Assembly: GCA_018697195.1 (NCBI GenBank)
Contig: CM031858.1
Location: 78,003,133 to 78,067,132, forward strand
Direction of reading: 5' to 3'
Origin: Certhia americana
Taxonomy: Eukaryota > Chordata > Aves > Passeriformes > Certhiidae
Length of the DNA: 64,000 bases
The stretch's first letter is position 1, and the number at the start of each line of letters is the position of its first letter. Position numbers and translations under genes: made by a program. Below the pieces are notes generated by a model that saw nothing but the letters and a program-made list of their open reading frames with translations, made no database searches and was not told the origin of the DNA. Positions 1-12,660 of the stretch are shown here, in pieces.

Positions 1-1390
1 TGAGTAATTCACTTACAAATCTTACTTGTCCATACTTGTGCAGAAATACATCAGGCTTTTGAAGAGCAGACACTTAATTCACATTGACAGTCAGGGCACT
101 TTTGTATCTCATGAAATTGTTATCAAAACAACAGTACATGGAATATTTTGAGCAGAGGAAGAAGTGCTAAAAATGCAAGGAAGACAAATGTATGGAGTGC
201 ATTTTTGAGATGAGTTAAGAATTGTTGTCCTGTTGTACCTGCCCAGCTCTCCAAAAATCTTTAAATATAGGCACAATTCACAAGCACTGAATTGTGCAAG
301 CAGCAAGCCCCAAGAATCCCAAGCAGCCATTTTGGTCTGCTCTCTGATTCATTTACTGAAATGGCACATACTTTTAATGGGAAAAAGACCAATTTTCACT
401 ATCAAGAGGTCAGTAATAGTCTGTGTTCTGTGCTCACCTTTCTTTTCCACCATGACTTCATATTATGTTATATTTTATTAATGTCAAAAATGCAATTATT
501 GAAGAACTACTCTGTTTAGAAAAACGTATTTTTTTAAAAAATGGTTAATCCTGCTTATCTGCATGTGCTGACTATCAATTAGGCAATTAAAGCTATGCAT
601 CTCTGTCAAAGCGCAGAATAATTCTCTCTCATAAATAAAGGCAATGATGCAGTAATGTTCAGAAGACTAAAAGCACACACAGAGGTTAGGGTGTCTGCAA
701 TGCCAGCCTTTGTTTAAGTACATCCAAGAAAGGAAATCAATATTCCTCAGGAGAGCATTTTGTTGGTACAGCTGCTGTTGCTAAGATTGGCTCAGTGTCA
801 TGTTCTCATTAATACAGGCTAATGGCAACCTTAAGATTGAGAATGTGCAGACAGACATAATGAATTTATACTAAAAACACAAAATGTAGAAATTCTAATT
901 GCTTTGGCCTGATTGGCTACTTTATATCTTGAAAGGATCATGTTTATAAATTAGAGTTTAATGATATTTATGAATCACAAAATTAAGTCCTTCCTTGTAG
1001 CAGTCGTTAACATGAAAGCAATTGCTGCTGCAGTTTGCCCTTTAAGTGCTTCAGCACAAAAAGTCTGGCATGCTCGAGAGCAGTCTTGTATTTTAGAGCG
1101 AATTATTACTACTGCAAGGAAGATGTTATGGTTTAGTTACACAAGTATGTTTGCTAGCATTAAAATAACTCTTCGAAGGAGGAAGAGATGTCTCTCAATG
1201 TGCATTGTGTCGTGCCATTCTGCGAAAGGAAACATCCCTATCTATCAAGTGCTATCAGTCCTCCTCACTCTCTCTCTGAGGATGCACGCTGCCCTGAACG
1301 TCCTTTGTCATTCAGCTGTTAGTTTCTCAGGCTGAGCTCTGGAAGCCTGAGAGAAGCAGGCAAGAAACACGAAGAAAACTACTGGGTATT
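1..1390. other. Non-coding, AT-rich unique sequence
   Basis: No supportable gene. The open frame at 961-1335 (+, 124 codons) has no recognisable domain and compositional support for coding is lacking. Within it, 545-900 is rich in homeodomain-type TAAT/ATTA cores, for example around 580-590, 808-825 and 860-870, and is discussed as a weak regulatory candidate in the findings. Confidence 0.7.
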
Positions 1391-1746
1391 AAAAAAAAAA
1401 AAAAACCAAACGATGTGATAGGGAACATTAACAGAGAAAGATAAAAGAAAAACAGAACTAAGACAGAAATGATATCCAGGCAACACAGAGCTGACAGCCT
1501 CAAAATGATCACTGGTCAAACACAGGTTACAACCCTGACAAAAAAACCTCTGGGAGAAGTTTGACATCTCCCCGTGCAGAATGACTACATCTTAAATTAC
1601 AAAAAAAACAAACCCCAAAACCCCAAATCCAACAAAACAAAACAAACCAGACCAAAACAAAACAAAACAAACCCCCCCCCAAAAAAAACCAAAAAAAAAA
1701 CCCAAAAGAAATAAAAAAACCCAAAAAAACACAAACCACACCAAAC
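1391..1746. repeat. A-rich and A/C-only low-complexity tract
   Basis: It starts with a run of 15 A (1391-1405). From about 1597 to 1746 the plus strand is almost entirely A and C, arranged as AAAAC, CCCAAAA and a run of nine C (1672-1680). The minus strand is correspondingly G/T only, with GGGG-TTTT-GGGG at 1613-1624. The three apparent small minus-strand open frames here (poly-Phe/Gly/Leu) are compositional artefacts. No unit is regular enough to call a microsatellite. Confidence 0.85.
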
Positions 1747-3198
1747 ATTGATAACTCAGCCCAGATAACTTCTTATAATCTAGTAATGAATTGCACAAGC
1801 ATCAAGTATACAAACAAACATGATGTGCAAGCTGTATACACTGCACTCCTTCCTGCCCCATCCTTCCTTAGTTGTTAGCATCTGAAGGAACCTGTGCTCT
1901 GTGTGATGCAGCATGGGACATCTTCTGCCTCCAGTGGCTTCTGAGTCCTGTTTGTCCTAGCGTTGAACATCCTATAGCTCACACTGATAGGAGTAGTACA
2001 TCAAGTTTTACTGTTTGTGCAAATTTTCTCCATTGCTACACAATGGAGAAATCTCTACCCAGTAAAGATTTTAATTAAAGCACAAAATTGTATCTTACTA
2101 AAAGTCCCAAACTGCATCATGTCTATGCCTTTCAATAGCCAGACACAAGAACAAAGTCTGTGAAGTAATTGTCTCCACACTCTTGACTAAGATGGTGTTT
2201 TTAATGTCTGCTACTCCTCCACCAACTATTTGACTTTCATAAATATTTGTTTAGGGAATTATTGCTTCAAGGATGATTCCATTTTTTTAATTAGACAAGC
2301 TGAAATAAGGATGTCTGAGAGTGCATGACTTGGGCAACCCAAATTAATCTGCTTGGGCATGTATACTACCTAATGATTGGACTGTAATACAGCATGTGAG
2401 TTGCATACTCAGGTGCTCAATGGGCCTGCTTAGCTCTCAGAAAGGACAATGTGTGCCATCAACAGCTAAATTTACAAGTAGAATTTAAGAATCACAGTCA
2501 TATTGCCCGACATTTCAGCATCCTGTTTCCAATGCAAGGAAATTCCAAGGCTTCACAGCATTTTATACCCATGCACCCAGTCTCCCTACATAAAGAGGGA
2601 ACTAAAATTCCAAAAGAAAGACACAGAAAGGCAGCACACTGAGCAGACAGCCAATAGAAGTCATTAAGAACATGTGTATGTCTTACATTCCAGTATCTTT
2701 TACAAAATAAATATTTTGAACTGTAGAGAAATATCTCTGTGTTTCACAGCCCTAGACCCAAAGATATTTCCTTTAAAATAGAAAGTAAAAGTGATCAGGT
2801 CTTTTACTGGATGACTGAAAAAGGCTATTTTCTCATGCTCACACTTCTCACAGGGCAACTTGGTACTGAGGATATTTTGCTTCAAAGAAACATCCTTTGT
2901 AAAGAATTAGAAATTGGTGTTTAAGTCCCACTTTGATGTACACACACACACTCCTCCATTATTTATCTACTTCTGAACTAACAATGCTACAAAAAGGCTG
3001 GTGTTTCAGCTGATGAGACTGGGAACAACCATATCAGAAAGCACTTTATTTTAATATAAGGAAGGTTACAGATTTCTGTATGCTTACTGTGGTTAAGTAG
3101 TCTTATTTTTCTAGATGGCATTTATACAGAAAGAAAAGAGATAATTTTTGTCTTGAGCTGAACAATGGTCAAGCTGGGCAAAATCAGGAAACCAACAA
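1747..3198. other. Non-coding unique sequence, nothing recognised
   Basis: AT-rich sequence with stops in all frames; no repeat family, RNA gene or regulatory cluster that I can identify. A short CA run lies near 2939-2951. Confidence 0.6.
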
Positions 3199-3270
3199 AC
3201 AAAAACACCCTGACATTAGAACAAATGGTATTTGAGCATCTTATCATACAAAGGAGAGCTGGCTAAATGC
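3199..3270 (+). repeat. 72-bp duplicated segment, copy A
   Basis: Aligned base by base with 5901-5972, the two copies are 72 bp long with a single C/T difference (T at 3211, C at 5913). Similarity stops abruptly on both sides: AAAC versus TTTT before, TCTG versus CAAA after. The copies are in direct orientation and about 2.7 kb apart. I do not recognise the segment as part of a known transposon. Confidence 0.93.
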
Positions 3271-3900
3271 TCTGTTTTGCTATGTATCTGTCAGGGCAGA
3301 CCAAGAGACAGGATTCTGGGGAACCAGGGATGGACACAGCTGGGCAGGTCTACAGCTATGACCCAGGTCCAAGGGCAAGCCAGAAAGCACCAAGAAGGTT
3401 GGAGCCTGATTTGGTGGAGCCCACAGTCTGAGCTGTGGGAAGATGGAAACCAGTCCTGCTAGGGCAGGGGCTGATGGCTCTTGAGGGATGGCATGGGGCC
3501 CTGAGTGTGGCAAGTGTGGCAAGCCCCAGAGGGTGGGCAGGGATGGCCAGAGTTGGTGGTGCCCTCAGGACTATGACAGTAACTTTCTTCTGTGAGGATT
3601 TCTGAGAAGACAAGAAATATGCTTTTGCAAGAAAGTAAGAGAATTCCTCACATCCTGACAGAACTTAGCCATGTGGCTCAGGAAAGGTTCACCAGCCAGG
3701 CAGAGACTCAGTGAAGCCATTCCTTGCTAAGTTGCACAAAGCCTGGACTGCAGACCTCAGGCACTTCTGGGTTCAAGTGGCTCTTAGAGTCCTGAGAACT
3801 ACTTCCTCCAGTCTGCTGGAGTCAAAGGGCAGCTGGGTTCTAGCTCAGAGGCCAGCATGTCCATGAGTGCCACATCTTGATGCCCACCTGAAAGACTTGA
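3271..3900. other. Locally GC-richer, non-coding block
   Basis: Immediately downstream of duplicated copy A the composition changes to noticeably higher G+C, with many GGCA/CAGGG/TGGGG words, lasting to about 3900 before AT-rich sequence resumes. Short open frames on both strands (e.g. 3356-3613 on -, 3232-3462 on +) overlap each other and show no recognisable protein family. It could be a worn transposon, an old retrocopy fragment or simply a compositional patch. Confidence 0.5.
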
Positions 3901-5900
3901 GGGCTTGGCGTCTTTGTAATTATACTTGCAAAAAGCACCAACAGAAACTGGTATGAGCACAAATTAGGGTCCAATGTGAATCAAATTGCTCCATTAAAAC
4001 CATGTCATAGGTATTTTTCAGGTTGGCAGCTGAAATAAAAGGACTTTTGGAACTAAGTTTCTGTTGGTCATCTATATTTAATGCACTTTGAAATATCCAA
4101 GGTAAGAATCACAAGTGCAGACACGCATATCTTGGTTCTACTGTAATGTAGATGTGTTGGATATCCTTGTATTTCTCTGAATTCCTGTGTTTAGCAAAAA
4201 GAACCAAGCCCTTAATATCCTTTCTACTTTACAAAGCCATGTGTAAAACAAAGGTGGCAAGTTGTTGCAAAAGCTTCTTACAAAAATTCATGTTTCTGCA
4301 GCTGGCAGATAGTTCAGTGTTTAAGATAAGAAATACTTTTCAAAAATCTAATAATTTCTTCTGCCATGTTTAACACAGAGTAGCAGATCCGGTAGAGACA
4401 AAAATAACTACTGAAGAATTACCCATTCAACATTTGGATGATGGATAATATTGTGCCACTGAGATATTCTATTTCTTCCTTGGGATTTGTGCACTTTTAT
4501 TCTAAGTTAAGTTTTATCCATTATGTTTAAGATTTCACAGAATTTTGTTTAAGAAGCAGATTTTTACCACCATAATGTTTTAACTTAAAAAGTAATATTA
4601 TGGAAGTTAAATTCACTTTAAAGTGCTTCAAATAACGTCTTCGGAGAGTTGTAAAATAACTTTTTTCCCACTTTTGCTAAGTGACACAAAGACTACTACT
4701 GAGAAAAGTCAGGTATTTACAATAGTTCAGATATAATAGATTAATGAGACTCATGCAGGCTTAAGTGAAAGAAAATAATAAACCTACACTATGGGACAGT
4801 GACTTGGTCCAGTTTTTTCCCTTGATATAGATGAAAATTCAGTAATCCATTACTTATGCACTCTAAGAGGGTACTGGGTTGAAGAATCTGAACACACATT
4901 GATTCTGAACACACATTGATTGCTACCACTAGCTCATCAAACAGTAGGGCAAAATGTTTTGATGTAGAAAAATAATGCTTTTGTAACTAGTGCTTTTTGA
5001 GTGAGTTCTACTTGATTAGAAAGAGTACTTTGGCCTGGGTGTTTCCCTTGAAAAATAATTACTGAAACTGAAGGCTCAGTTGCCTTCAGTCCCTTTCCAT
5101 TTCGTTGCTGTGTAGTTGGAGAGTGACCACTTGCAGACAAAATAATCCAATCTAGGCAAATGTTACAAAGCAGAATTGTGGCTGAATTATGGACTCTGAA
5201 AAGATAGAGTCCTATCAAGAGTGCTGAGGAAATTAACAAACTGAATGCAATGCACTGGACAGAGGCAGCCAGACTAGGTGACTCAGGTTGCTGCCAGAAG
5301 TGCCTAGAGCCTGAGGGATTAGGCTGAAACAAACTGCAGTGTTAAAAAAAAAAAAACAACCCAAAGTGGATTTTTTTATATCACACAGAGTATGTATCAC
5401 TGAACTGGGATAGAAGTTTTTTTAAAGAACCAAAGCAACCTGATTAAAAAAAAGCCCCAAAGTGTGAGCACAGTTATTTAGAGGAAGAAATGTTTGTACA
5501 GATCAGAAGATGCAGAAGGTGTTGGTAGATCAGCAAACTGGGCGAGAGATTGAGCTAGGCAACTTAACTGTGGCTTATGCTTACTTTTCCTATTGGAGTT
5601 TGTTGACATCAGGAGGAAATGAGGAGAAATGCTGCCCTTTTGGAGGGAGAGGGAAACCCCACAATATTATACTTATCCACATTTCCACCACTGTAGAAAA
5701 TGCTATTAAAATGACAGCAGACAAGCCAAGACAGAAGACACATAAAGGCAGGGATTATCTGATTCATGGTCTGCAATAAAAACTTGAGCAATTCCACAAG
5801 GGTTTGATAATTCTCTATTACACTATGATGTTCAATGCAGTAACAAGGAACACAGATTCTCAAAGTAGAATTCATGGGAGGGATTTTACATCTGCATTTT
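3901..5900. other. Non-coding unique sequence
   Basis: No gene recognised. The minus-strand open frame at 4937-5332 (131 codons) has no recognisable domain. The only structure noted is the 17-bp tandem duplication at 4887-4920 and a run of 12-13 A near 5344. Confidence 0.6.
4887..4920. repeat. 17-bp perfect tandem duplication
   Basis: Two exact head-to-tail copies of TCTGAACACACATTGAT (4887-4903 and 4904-4920). Typical of replication slippage or fill-in of a staggered break. Confidence 0.95.
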
Positions 5901-5972
5901 ACAAAAACACCCCGACATTAGAACAAATGGTATTTGAGCATCTTATCATACAAAGGAGAGCTGGCTAAATGC
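5901..5972 (+). repeat. 72-bp duplicated segment, copy B
   Basis: Second copy of the segment at 3199-3270, 71 of 72 positions identical, same orientation, with unrelated flanks. No target-site duplication or terminal inverted repeat is evident at either copy, so I cannot say which is the donor. Confidence 0.93.
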
Positions 5973-8900
5973 CAAAGGATCCCTGCAAAAGGCAGTTTCA
6001 CAAAAACACACCAGAGTATCCACTTGCAAGTTTAAAAGAAAAAAGAACTCTTCAGGTTTTCAAGATGTTCATGATGTAGTCCTTCACAATGAATCAAATT
6101 TGCTAGTGAATCCTCCTCAAGAGGTCAGTTACAGATTGTGACTAGCAACTAGAAAGTAAAGACATCACCACACTAGTATCTGAGCAACCAGCAGAAAAAA
6201 TAAGTAATAAAAAGGAGACACTTGAAAGCAGTTGGCAAATACTAAAACCAAGTTTAATCAAAACACAGCTTCTGTGAGGGTTATGAGTGCAACAGTTCTA
6301 AAGGCATTAGAACTTGAGTAATGTGGTTACTATCTTAATACATCCCCCTGTACTGCGTCACTGTACTGAAAGTGAGTCTTGCTGTTATGTCAAAAAAAGC
6401 AAATAGGGCCTCATGAAGTAATTCTGCGATGGTTAAAAGCTATGGAAGTGTCTGCTTTATATCCTCAGATAACCTTTGCTAGCTTGACTAAAAGACCTTG
6501 CAGCTCATCCTAAAGCGTTGTCTCTGCTTGACAGAATATAAAACAGATTTGGAAACACCGATTACTGACTGGTTGCTTGATTGCAATTAGATAATGCAAA
6601 ATTATTCTGCTGAAGAAAATTACTTGCAAAACAGCACTTATATGCAGGTGACATGGCCCTTCAGTGTCATCCTGTTCCCCAGGAAGCAGTAGGGAACACA
6701 TGGGCATGGCAAAGCAAGTCTTCTAGATCCAGGACTGAACTAAGAGAGTCTGAGGGCTGCGACTCAGTTTGAAGGTGACAAGATTCTGGCAAGGTAGATG
6801 GACAACACAGGACAACTGTTACGAGCAGACTTTCAGTGGGCAAGTCAGAAACAGCACATGACTCCTACAGACAGCTTAACCAGACAAGACGGGATATGCT
6901 CCAGGAAAGACTTTCTGTAGAAATGTCTGACAAACGAGAACTGCGGCTCTTGTTTCACTATTTCTGAACAATCAGGGCTGTGCTTGTGTTAGCAAAGATC
7001 GTTTCACAACTTCTTCCAAAAGCCCTGTCTTTTCCTGTTAGGCTTCAGTGTCTGCCTGCTGTCAGCTGTGGCTGTAAGTTCTTCATAACAGAGGCTGGGT
7101 CTGTTTGTGCATGTACTGATTGACCAAATTCTCTGCATGTCCATGAAAAGTTGAAAAAATATATTAACAGCAGGAACCACTTACCAAAACCTTGAATTGA
7201 ACTTTTCTCTTAAAATACAAAGTAAACTTACTCTTCATATTAATTGGTTTTAAAAGTAAAAAGTAATAGAGAAAAAAAAGCTGCCTTGGTTGAAATTAAA
7301 AAAAGGTGTACAGTGGTGAATGACAATTTCCAAGTGTTGGCAGGCACAATGAAGGCAGAAATTTAGAATTGACTAAAAAAGTGTCCTGTGGTTTCATTAA
7401 GTTTATTCAATGTAGATGACGCGGAAAGAAATACCATTTTATTGCATTTTTCTACTCTTCTAAGTAGTAAAATTAATAACTATCCTTCAGTCTATTATTT
7501 ATAAAAGAAAAATCAGAGGGAAAAAAACCAAAACAAACTGTCTGAAATGTCACAATATAAAGCTGAATTATCATTTTAGCATTTCTCAGCAGATTTAATT
7601 GGAAGCAGTTCATCCAAAGTCTTCAAGTGAACATTTTAAAGCAGATTTTTTTCCTTTAGAATTATGTTATTAGGCTATCTTACTAAATTTATAGATTCAT
7701 ACCAGAAATATTCAGGAATCAATTTTCAGATGTCATGCTCCCACTCTATTCCTAAAACCCTGTGTATGAGAACACCAATTTACCAGTGTGATTATGGACT
7801 TTGAAATAGAATAGATAAACAGAAGAAGAACTTCCTCTTCTTCCTTTTAAGGATAGAACTTTGATTTCTTCAGCATGTATGGCCATTTTCTATTAAATGC
7901 ATGGTCATTTTCTTACACATAATATCATTTCAAGAAACTGCAAGGATTTCAAACCCAATATTTTTAAGCTGGGCCTATTTGCACAGTTCTTTAAACTGCA
8001 ATGAACTTCCTTCATATTCTGATAACCAGTGTTTTACAGTAGCTTATGTTCACTTAATTGTCTTGTATTAATCAACAAGATGCAAGAATCAAGATAAGTT
8101 AGGTCTATGCTGTGCTATATTCATTTAGTGTTGTGTCTCTATTCAATCAAATTTAATATCCTCTTTGAATGTTTCTGTTCATATCTTGTTCCAGCTATTA
8201 TCTTGAGATGCCAATAAATCAGTGGTCAACTGATCTATAATTGATCTACCCATTCTATGCCACTGAAAAATTATTCAACTTCAACATATTGCAAATGTTG
8301 CAATCAAACAAAAAGAAAGGAGAATACATAATTAAAATTGAAAGGTTCTGCTGAGACCAGACTGAGACAATTCAGGTTTACACATTCCCTGTTGTGTTTT
8401 GGCCGCGCAGAGATTTCAAAATCTGATGTACAGATGAGATGAAACAAGAACAAAACAGCATTGCCACAGACAAAATTACTTTTTTTTCCCTGTGAAACCA
8501 AACCATGGTCTACGTGGCCTGCCAGCCTGTCTACCATTAACAGTTTAAATAATGTTGTTCTGAGTACAGCATCCTCCACTGCCACACCATGACTCAGTAT
8601 TTTCATTTAATCTGATTTCATGCTCTGACAGACTTTGCCATGTTTCCGTATATTCAAATGCACCTGAAAATACCTAGTTCGTGCAAGACTTCTCAATACC
8701 ATGCAGAAAAACACAGGGTACAAGTATAAAAATCCTTAGTGAAATGTGTGCCACTAGCATTTCATCACAAGGCAAATTCCTCTCCCCGTGGCTCTAACAA
8801 TCAACAATGTAAGCATTTTGCTTTTTGAAGCTGAGGTGTTTCTGAATATCCACTGTCCGTTCATTTAAAGCAGGACATGACTGTTTTGGCTGATTCACTC

Positions 8901-10866
8901 CATTGTTGGATTGTGCACCCCTTAGGATCACACAGTAGTGAATCAGTCATTTGTAAACAGGAGAGAAAAAACCCAAATGAATAGAGAGAACCACACGCTT
9001 CATTCTTGTGATAAAAGCCTCAAAGACACCATGGAAAAAGAGCATAATTATTTATTGAACAAAACTTATAACATGATCTTTCCTATACAACCTCAGCCAT
9101 GCCTGCAGCTGGCCTTACGCACTACTGAACTGAGAAATAATTTCCACCTCACAAAAAGATAACACACATTTTGTATCCTCCCTTTGAGAAAAGAGGGTTA
9201 GCTATATATTAATTTTTTTTCTGAGGGACTGCATCATGGGCATTATTTTCAAAAATAGAGACGTGATTTTAGGTGTATTTCATGAGCAAAAATAATGTCT
9301 TGGGTCTGCAGCCTGAGCACTGAAACACCACAGGACAACTTACAGCACAGAATTACATGCTTACTACAAGCAGAATCGGGCTGAGGGGCTTTATAAAATA
9401 ACACTGCTAAGAGAGGATTTTTGCAAACACAAAGCTAATGATACTAATTGGTATTATGTCAGATGTATAATGTTTCAGTATATTGTTTTTTGGCAGTGGT
9501 GGTTTGGTTTTCCTGGGCTCAGAGCCCAGTTTCTGTTTAATTTTCTGTAAGGTTTCATAGCAGCCTAGACATACAGAACTGGCTTGCTTGCAAATAATCA
9601 CATATCTCAGTATACATAATGATTAGAATTTAAACACCCAGCAGCCTGTTAGATGGACCTGCTTATGACATTCTTATGAGAAAATTCTCTTCTTCAAACT
9701 AAAGAGAATTTTTCATATGAAAGATAAGGGGTTTTTCATATAAGTTTCACAAGAAAGAAACTAAATGGAATTAAAAATTAAAAGGTTTATTTCACATATT
9801 AAAACCATATTGACACATCATTTTGACTTTGAGCTAAATCCTGTCTCAGTTCTAAACAGTTTTGTATGCCTGCAGTGACCTTGAAGTTTTATTAGGTCTA
9901 ATACAAGATATTAAACTCAAAAGAAGATTTTTTTTCCAGGGTAGGGTATCTCTCTCCCAGACATCTTGTTTGAGGCAAAGGCTCTCAAAGGGGAGTTTCC
10001 TGAGGCACTGCCTTTCCCAGAGAGTTCAGTTCAACTCACAGAGATATTAGCTCAAATCTGAATGGACTTTACTGGCTTATATCCAGTGTTACTCCTAGCC
10101 TAAGAACCTTATGGAGATAATAAGGTCTTGGTAGAAAACTTGAACTTCCTGTGGAGGCAGCCCAAAGGTCAGGTCCCACTGCCCTCCACACTTTGATTGT
10201 CAATTTATCTGGCACAAACCTGATTGTTCTCTGCATCTGCACAGAAATACAAATCTGTAGGTGTGTATTTACCTGCAGGTCTATGTGTAAAACTGCAAAA
10301 CTGGAAGGTCTACACCTAGTTTTACAACTCCTTGAAAATTTTGCCCATTATTTATATTAAAAGGTGAATATATCCCTCAAAAGTGCATTTATATTTGCAC
10401 ATATTCAACTTGTTCTAAAAGCTCATTGATTCACAACAGGCTAGACTTTGCAATTAAAGTTAGGTGAAGGATGAAAAATAATGAATATTTTAGTATCTGT
10501 TAATTGTAGTTATTTAGGTCTTGTGCTTGCTTTCTGTGAAAGGAATCTTTTTGAAATTTTCTTTCCAGAAAAAGTTAATGGAATGGCATTAGGATTCTTG
10601 GAACTGTTCCTAGCAAGAAATGCATGTAAGTTTTTTACAAGCAATATTTGTACGTGTTTAGTCACAGAGTGCAGTTTGATAGGTGCAAGAAGGTAATGCA
10701 AGTCCCAGTTACAAAACGTAAAGATAAGACTTTTAATGGATATGTTGATGAAACTGAAGACTTCTTGGTCTGCTAAGGTTATTAACAGAAAAGGGGGAAA
10801 GTTGTACATATAAACGTATTTAAACTTTTATGATCCAAATATCTCTAAATCATTTGGAATAAATGC
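5973..10866. other. Non-coding unique sequence
   Basis: About 4.9 kb of AT-rich sequence with no supportable exon, RNA gene or transposon. Small open frames (for example 8304-8606 on -, 10510-10809 on -) are not recognisable. A GC-rich 8-bp-arm hairpin lies at 9513-9529 (CTGGGCTC, one-base loop, GAGCCCAG). Confidence 0.6.
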
Positions 10867-11310
10867 TCTTGTGAGACCCCACCTACGGCATCCAAGGCTG
10901 GGATCCTCAGCACAAGAAAGACACAGACCTGGCTGGATTTAGTCCAGAAGTGGGCCACAGAAATTAGAGGGATGGAGCACCTCTACTACAAATACAGACT
11001 GAGAAACTTGGGGTTGTTCAAACTGGAGAAGAGATGGCTGACACCTTATTGCAGACATTCAGTGCTTGAAGGGGGCTTATAAAAGGGAAAGAAGAGTGAC
11101 TTTTTACATGGGCAGATACTGAATGGACAAGGGGCAATGATTTCAAGCTAAAAGAAGAGAGATTTAGATTAGATGCTAGGAATAAACTCTTCATTTTGAG
11201 GATTATGAGGCATTGGAACATGCTGCCCAGGTAAACTGTAGATGTCCCATCCCTGGGAGTGTTCAAGGTCAGATCAGATGGGACCCTGAGCAACCTGACC
11301 TATTATGTGG
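10867..11310 (+). mobile_element. CR1 LINE fragment, 3' part of ORF2, decayed
   Basis: This matches the well-known avian CR1 3' region. The order of landmarks is: GTGAGACCCCACCT, TCCAGAAGTGGGCCAC, GGGATGGAGCACCTCT, GGGGTTGTTCAAACTGGAG, CTTGAAGGGGGCTTATAA, GACAAGGGGCAATG, GATTTAGATTAGATGC, TTGAGGATTATGAGGCATTGGAACATG, CCCATCCCTGGGAGTGTTCAAGGTCAG and CTGAGCAACCTGACCTA. In translation, residual words typical of the CR1 ORF2 C-terminus survive (RPHL, LKGAYK) among several stops and frame breaks. It is 5'-truncated, as CR1 copies normally are, and also lacks the terminal 3' tail with its 8-bp microsatellite, so it is an old, inactive copy. Established knowledge: CR1 is the dominant LINE of birds and is also present in other reptiles. 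Confidence 0.92.
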
Positions 11311-12379
11311 CATCCTGGCACATGATTTTCAGATGATCTTCATTTAGGTGGCTGTGACTTTGGTCATATTAAAATTGTTTATTTGTCTCTCCCTTTCTCC
11401 TTTGCCCACTATGTCTGCTCTTTTGTTACATAGCATCCCTCAGTGATTGCTTAGAATAGAACCTGAGTCAGGCATCAACAAGTTTTGCACCGGGTCTCCT
11501 TTATAAGGATTTTCTGTTTTGTCACTTTGGTTTGACCAGTTTGGCCACTATAACCAAACACATCATCCACTTCATTATGTATGAGTATCTTTGTTGCAGC
11601 TGTTTAGAACATCCTGCCTCTGATTCCAGTTTTCGATTCATGGAAATTACAATTGTATATAATAATAACGAAGTAGTGTGGTGAAAATTAAGGAGGAAAA
11701 ATACCCATTCATTTTTTTCTTGCACAGAGAGACTTCTAGGACCATTAATAGTATATGAAGACACTGATCTCTCCTCTGCACTAGCTTTCATCACACAAAG
11801 TCACCTTCAAGTCACACAGCAGAAAAGAAAACCCTTCAATTAGAACACATGTGCATCAATATCTTTTGATTTAAAATGTCTCCAGTTAAGAGTTTTCATA
11901 GTCCTGTGGCAGTTGGACATAATTATCCTAGAGCTGCAGTCTGATCCAGAGTCTCTGTCTTCATCTGGCAATATTGGATTAAAAAAAAAAAAAAAAAAGA
12001 AGCTAGACTAGAGCATTTGAATAAGATCTTCAGACTATTATTTCTATAAGGCTATCATATAATACAGTAAAATATTCTTCTATTATAATATTACAATAAA
12101 ATTATTATATATAAATATATTCAGATATGTTTCTATTAAATCACATTAAAACTTTCTTAATAGATCCAAGAGATTGTTTCTTGCTTGAGTATCAGATTGG
12201 GACATCTTTCCTGACAACGTGTTCTTATCCTAAAATTATACATGAGAGATAAATTATTTGCTGCAGCTTTTGGCATTGATCGTGTCAGAGAAAGACGAGA
12301 TGGCTTCAGTGGATTCATGATGCCCAAAACAATGATAGGCAGATAAAAATAAAGAACAGAGAGAGAGAAAATATTCTGG
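11311..12379. other. Non-coding unique sequence with an A18 run
   Basis: No gene recognised. It contains a run of 18 A (11981-11998) and, around 12060-12125, a very AT-rich patch with repeated TATA-type steps. Confidence 0.6.
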
Positions 12380-12660
12380 GTCAGTATGAAGGGTCATTAA
12401 GCACATCACTCCCCGTATAATGTATAGTCAGCCAGACAATTAAATTTACCATTATAATTAGTTCTAATTGTTCCCATTGTTGATAGCCTCAGTAAAGAAA
12501 CCAGAGAATGAATTACATGTTGAGCACACCACAGGTTACCGTAGGCACACGCTGTAAAACCCTTACTTTGATATATTTTCCTTGCTAAAGAATTCCTGCA
12601 GTTTTTTTTTATTGAGCAGATCTCTATTTCTATTGCACAATCACCAATCAATTAAAATTC
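12380..12660. promoter_or_regulatory. Candidate conserved regulatory element (SOX/homeodomain motifs)
   Basis: Motif-dense block. It has a SOX-type site on the minus strand (AACAATGG, 12474-12481), a TAATTA homeodomain core (12455-12460), and further CAATTA/TCTAATTG cores nearby. The style resembles vertebrate conserved non-coding elements, but no alignment was possible; this is inference from motif density only. No open frame is supported here. Confidence 0.22.

Noticed and set aside
961..1335. 124-codon open frame on +
   Set aside because: No family resemblance and no exon-like splice context; probably random.
3768..3785. GGGTTCAAGTGGC, considered as a tRNA T-arm
   Set aside because: No matching A-box, acceptor stem or cloverleaf could be found around it.
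4937..5332. 131-codon open frame on -
   Set aside because: Contains a hydrophobic stretch but no recognisable protein; no supporting context.
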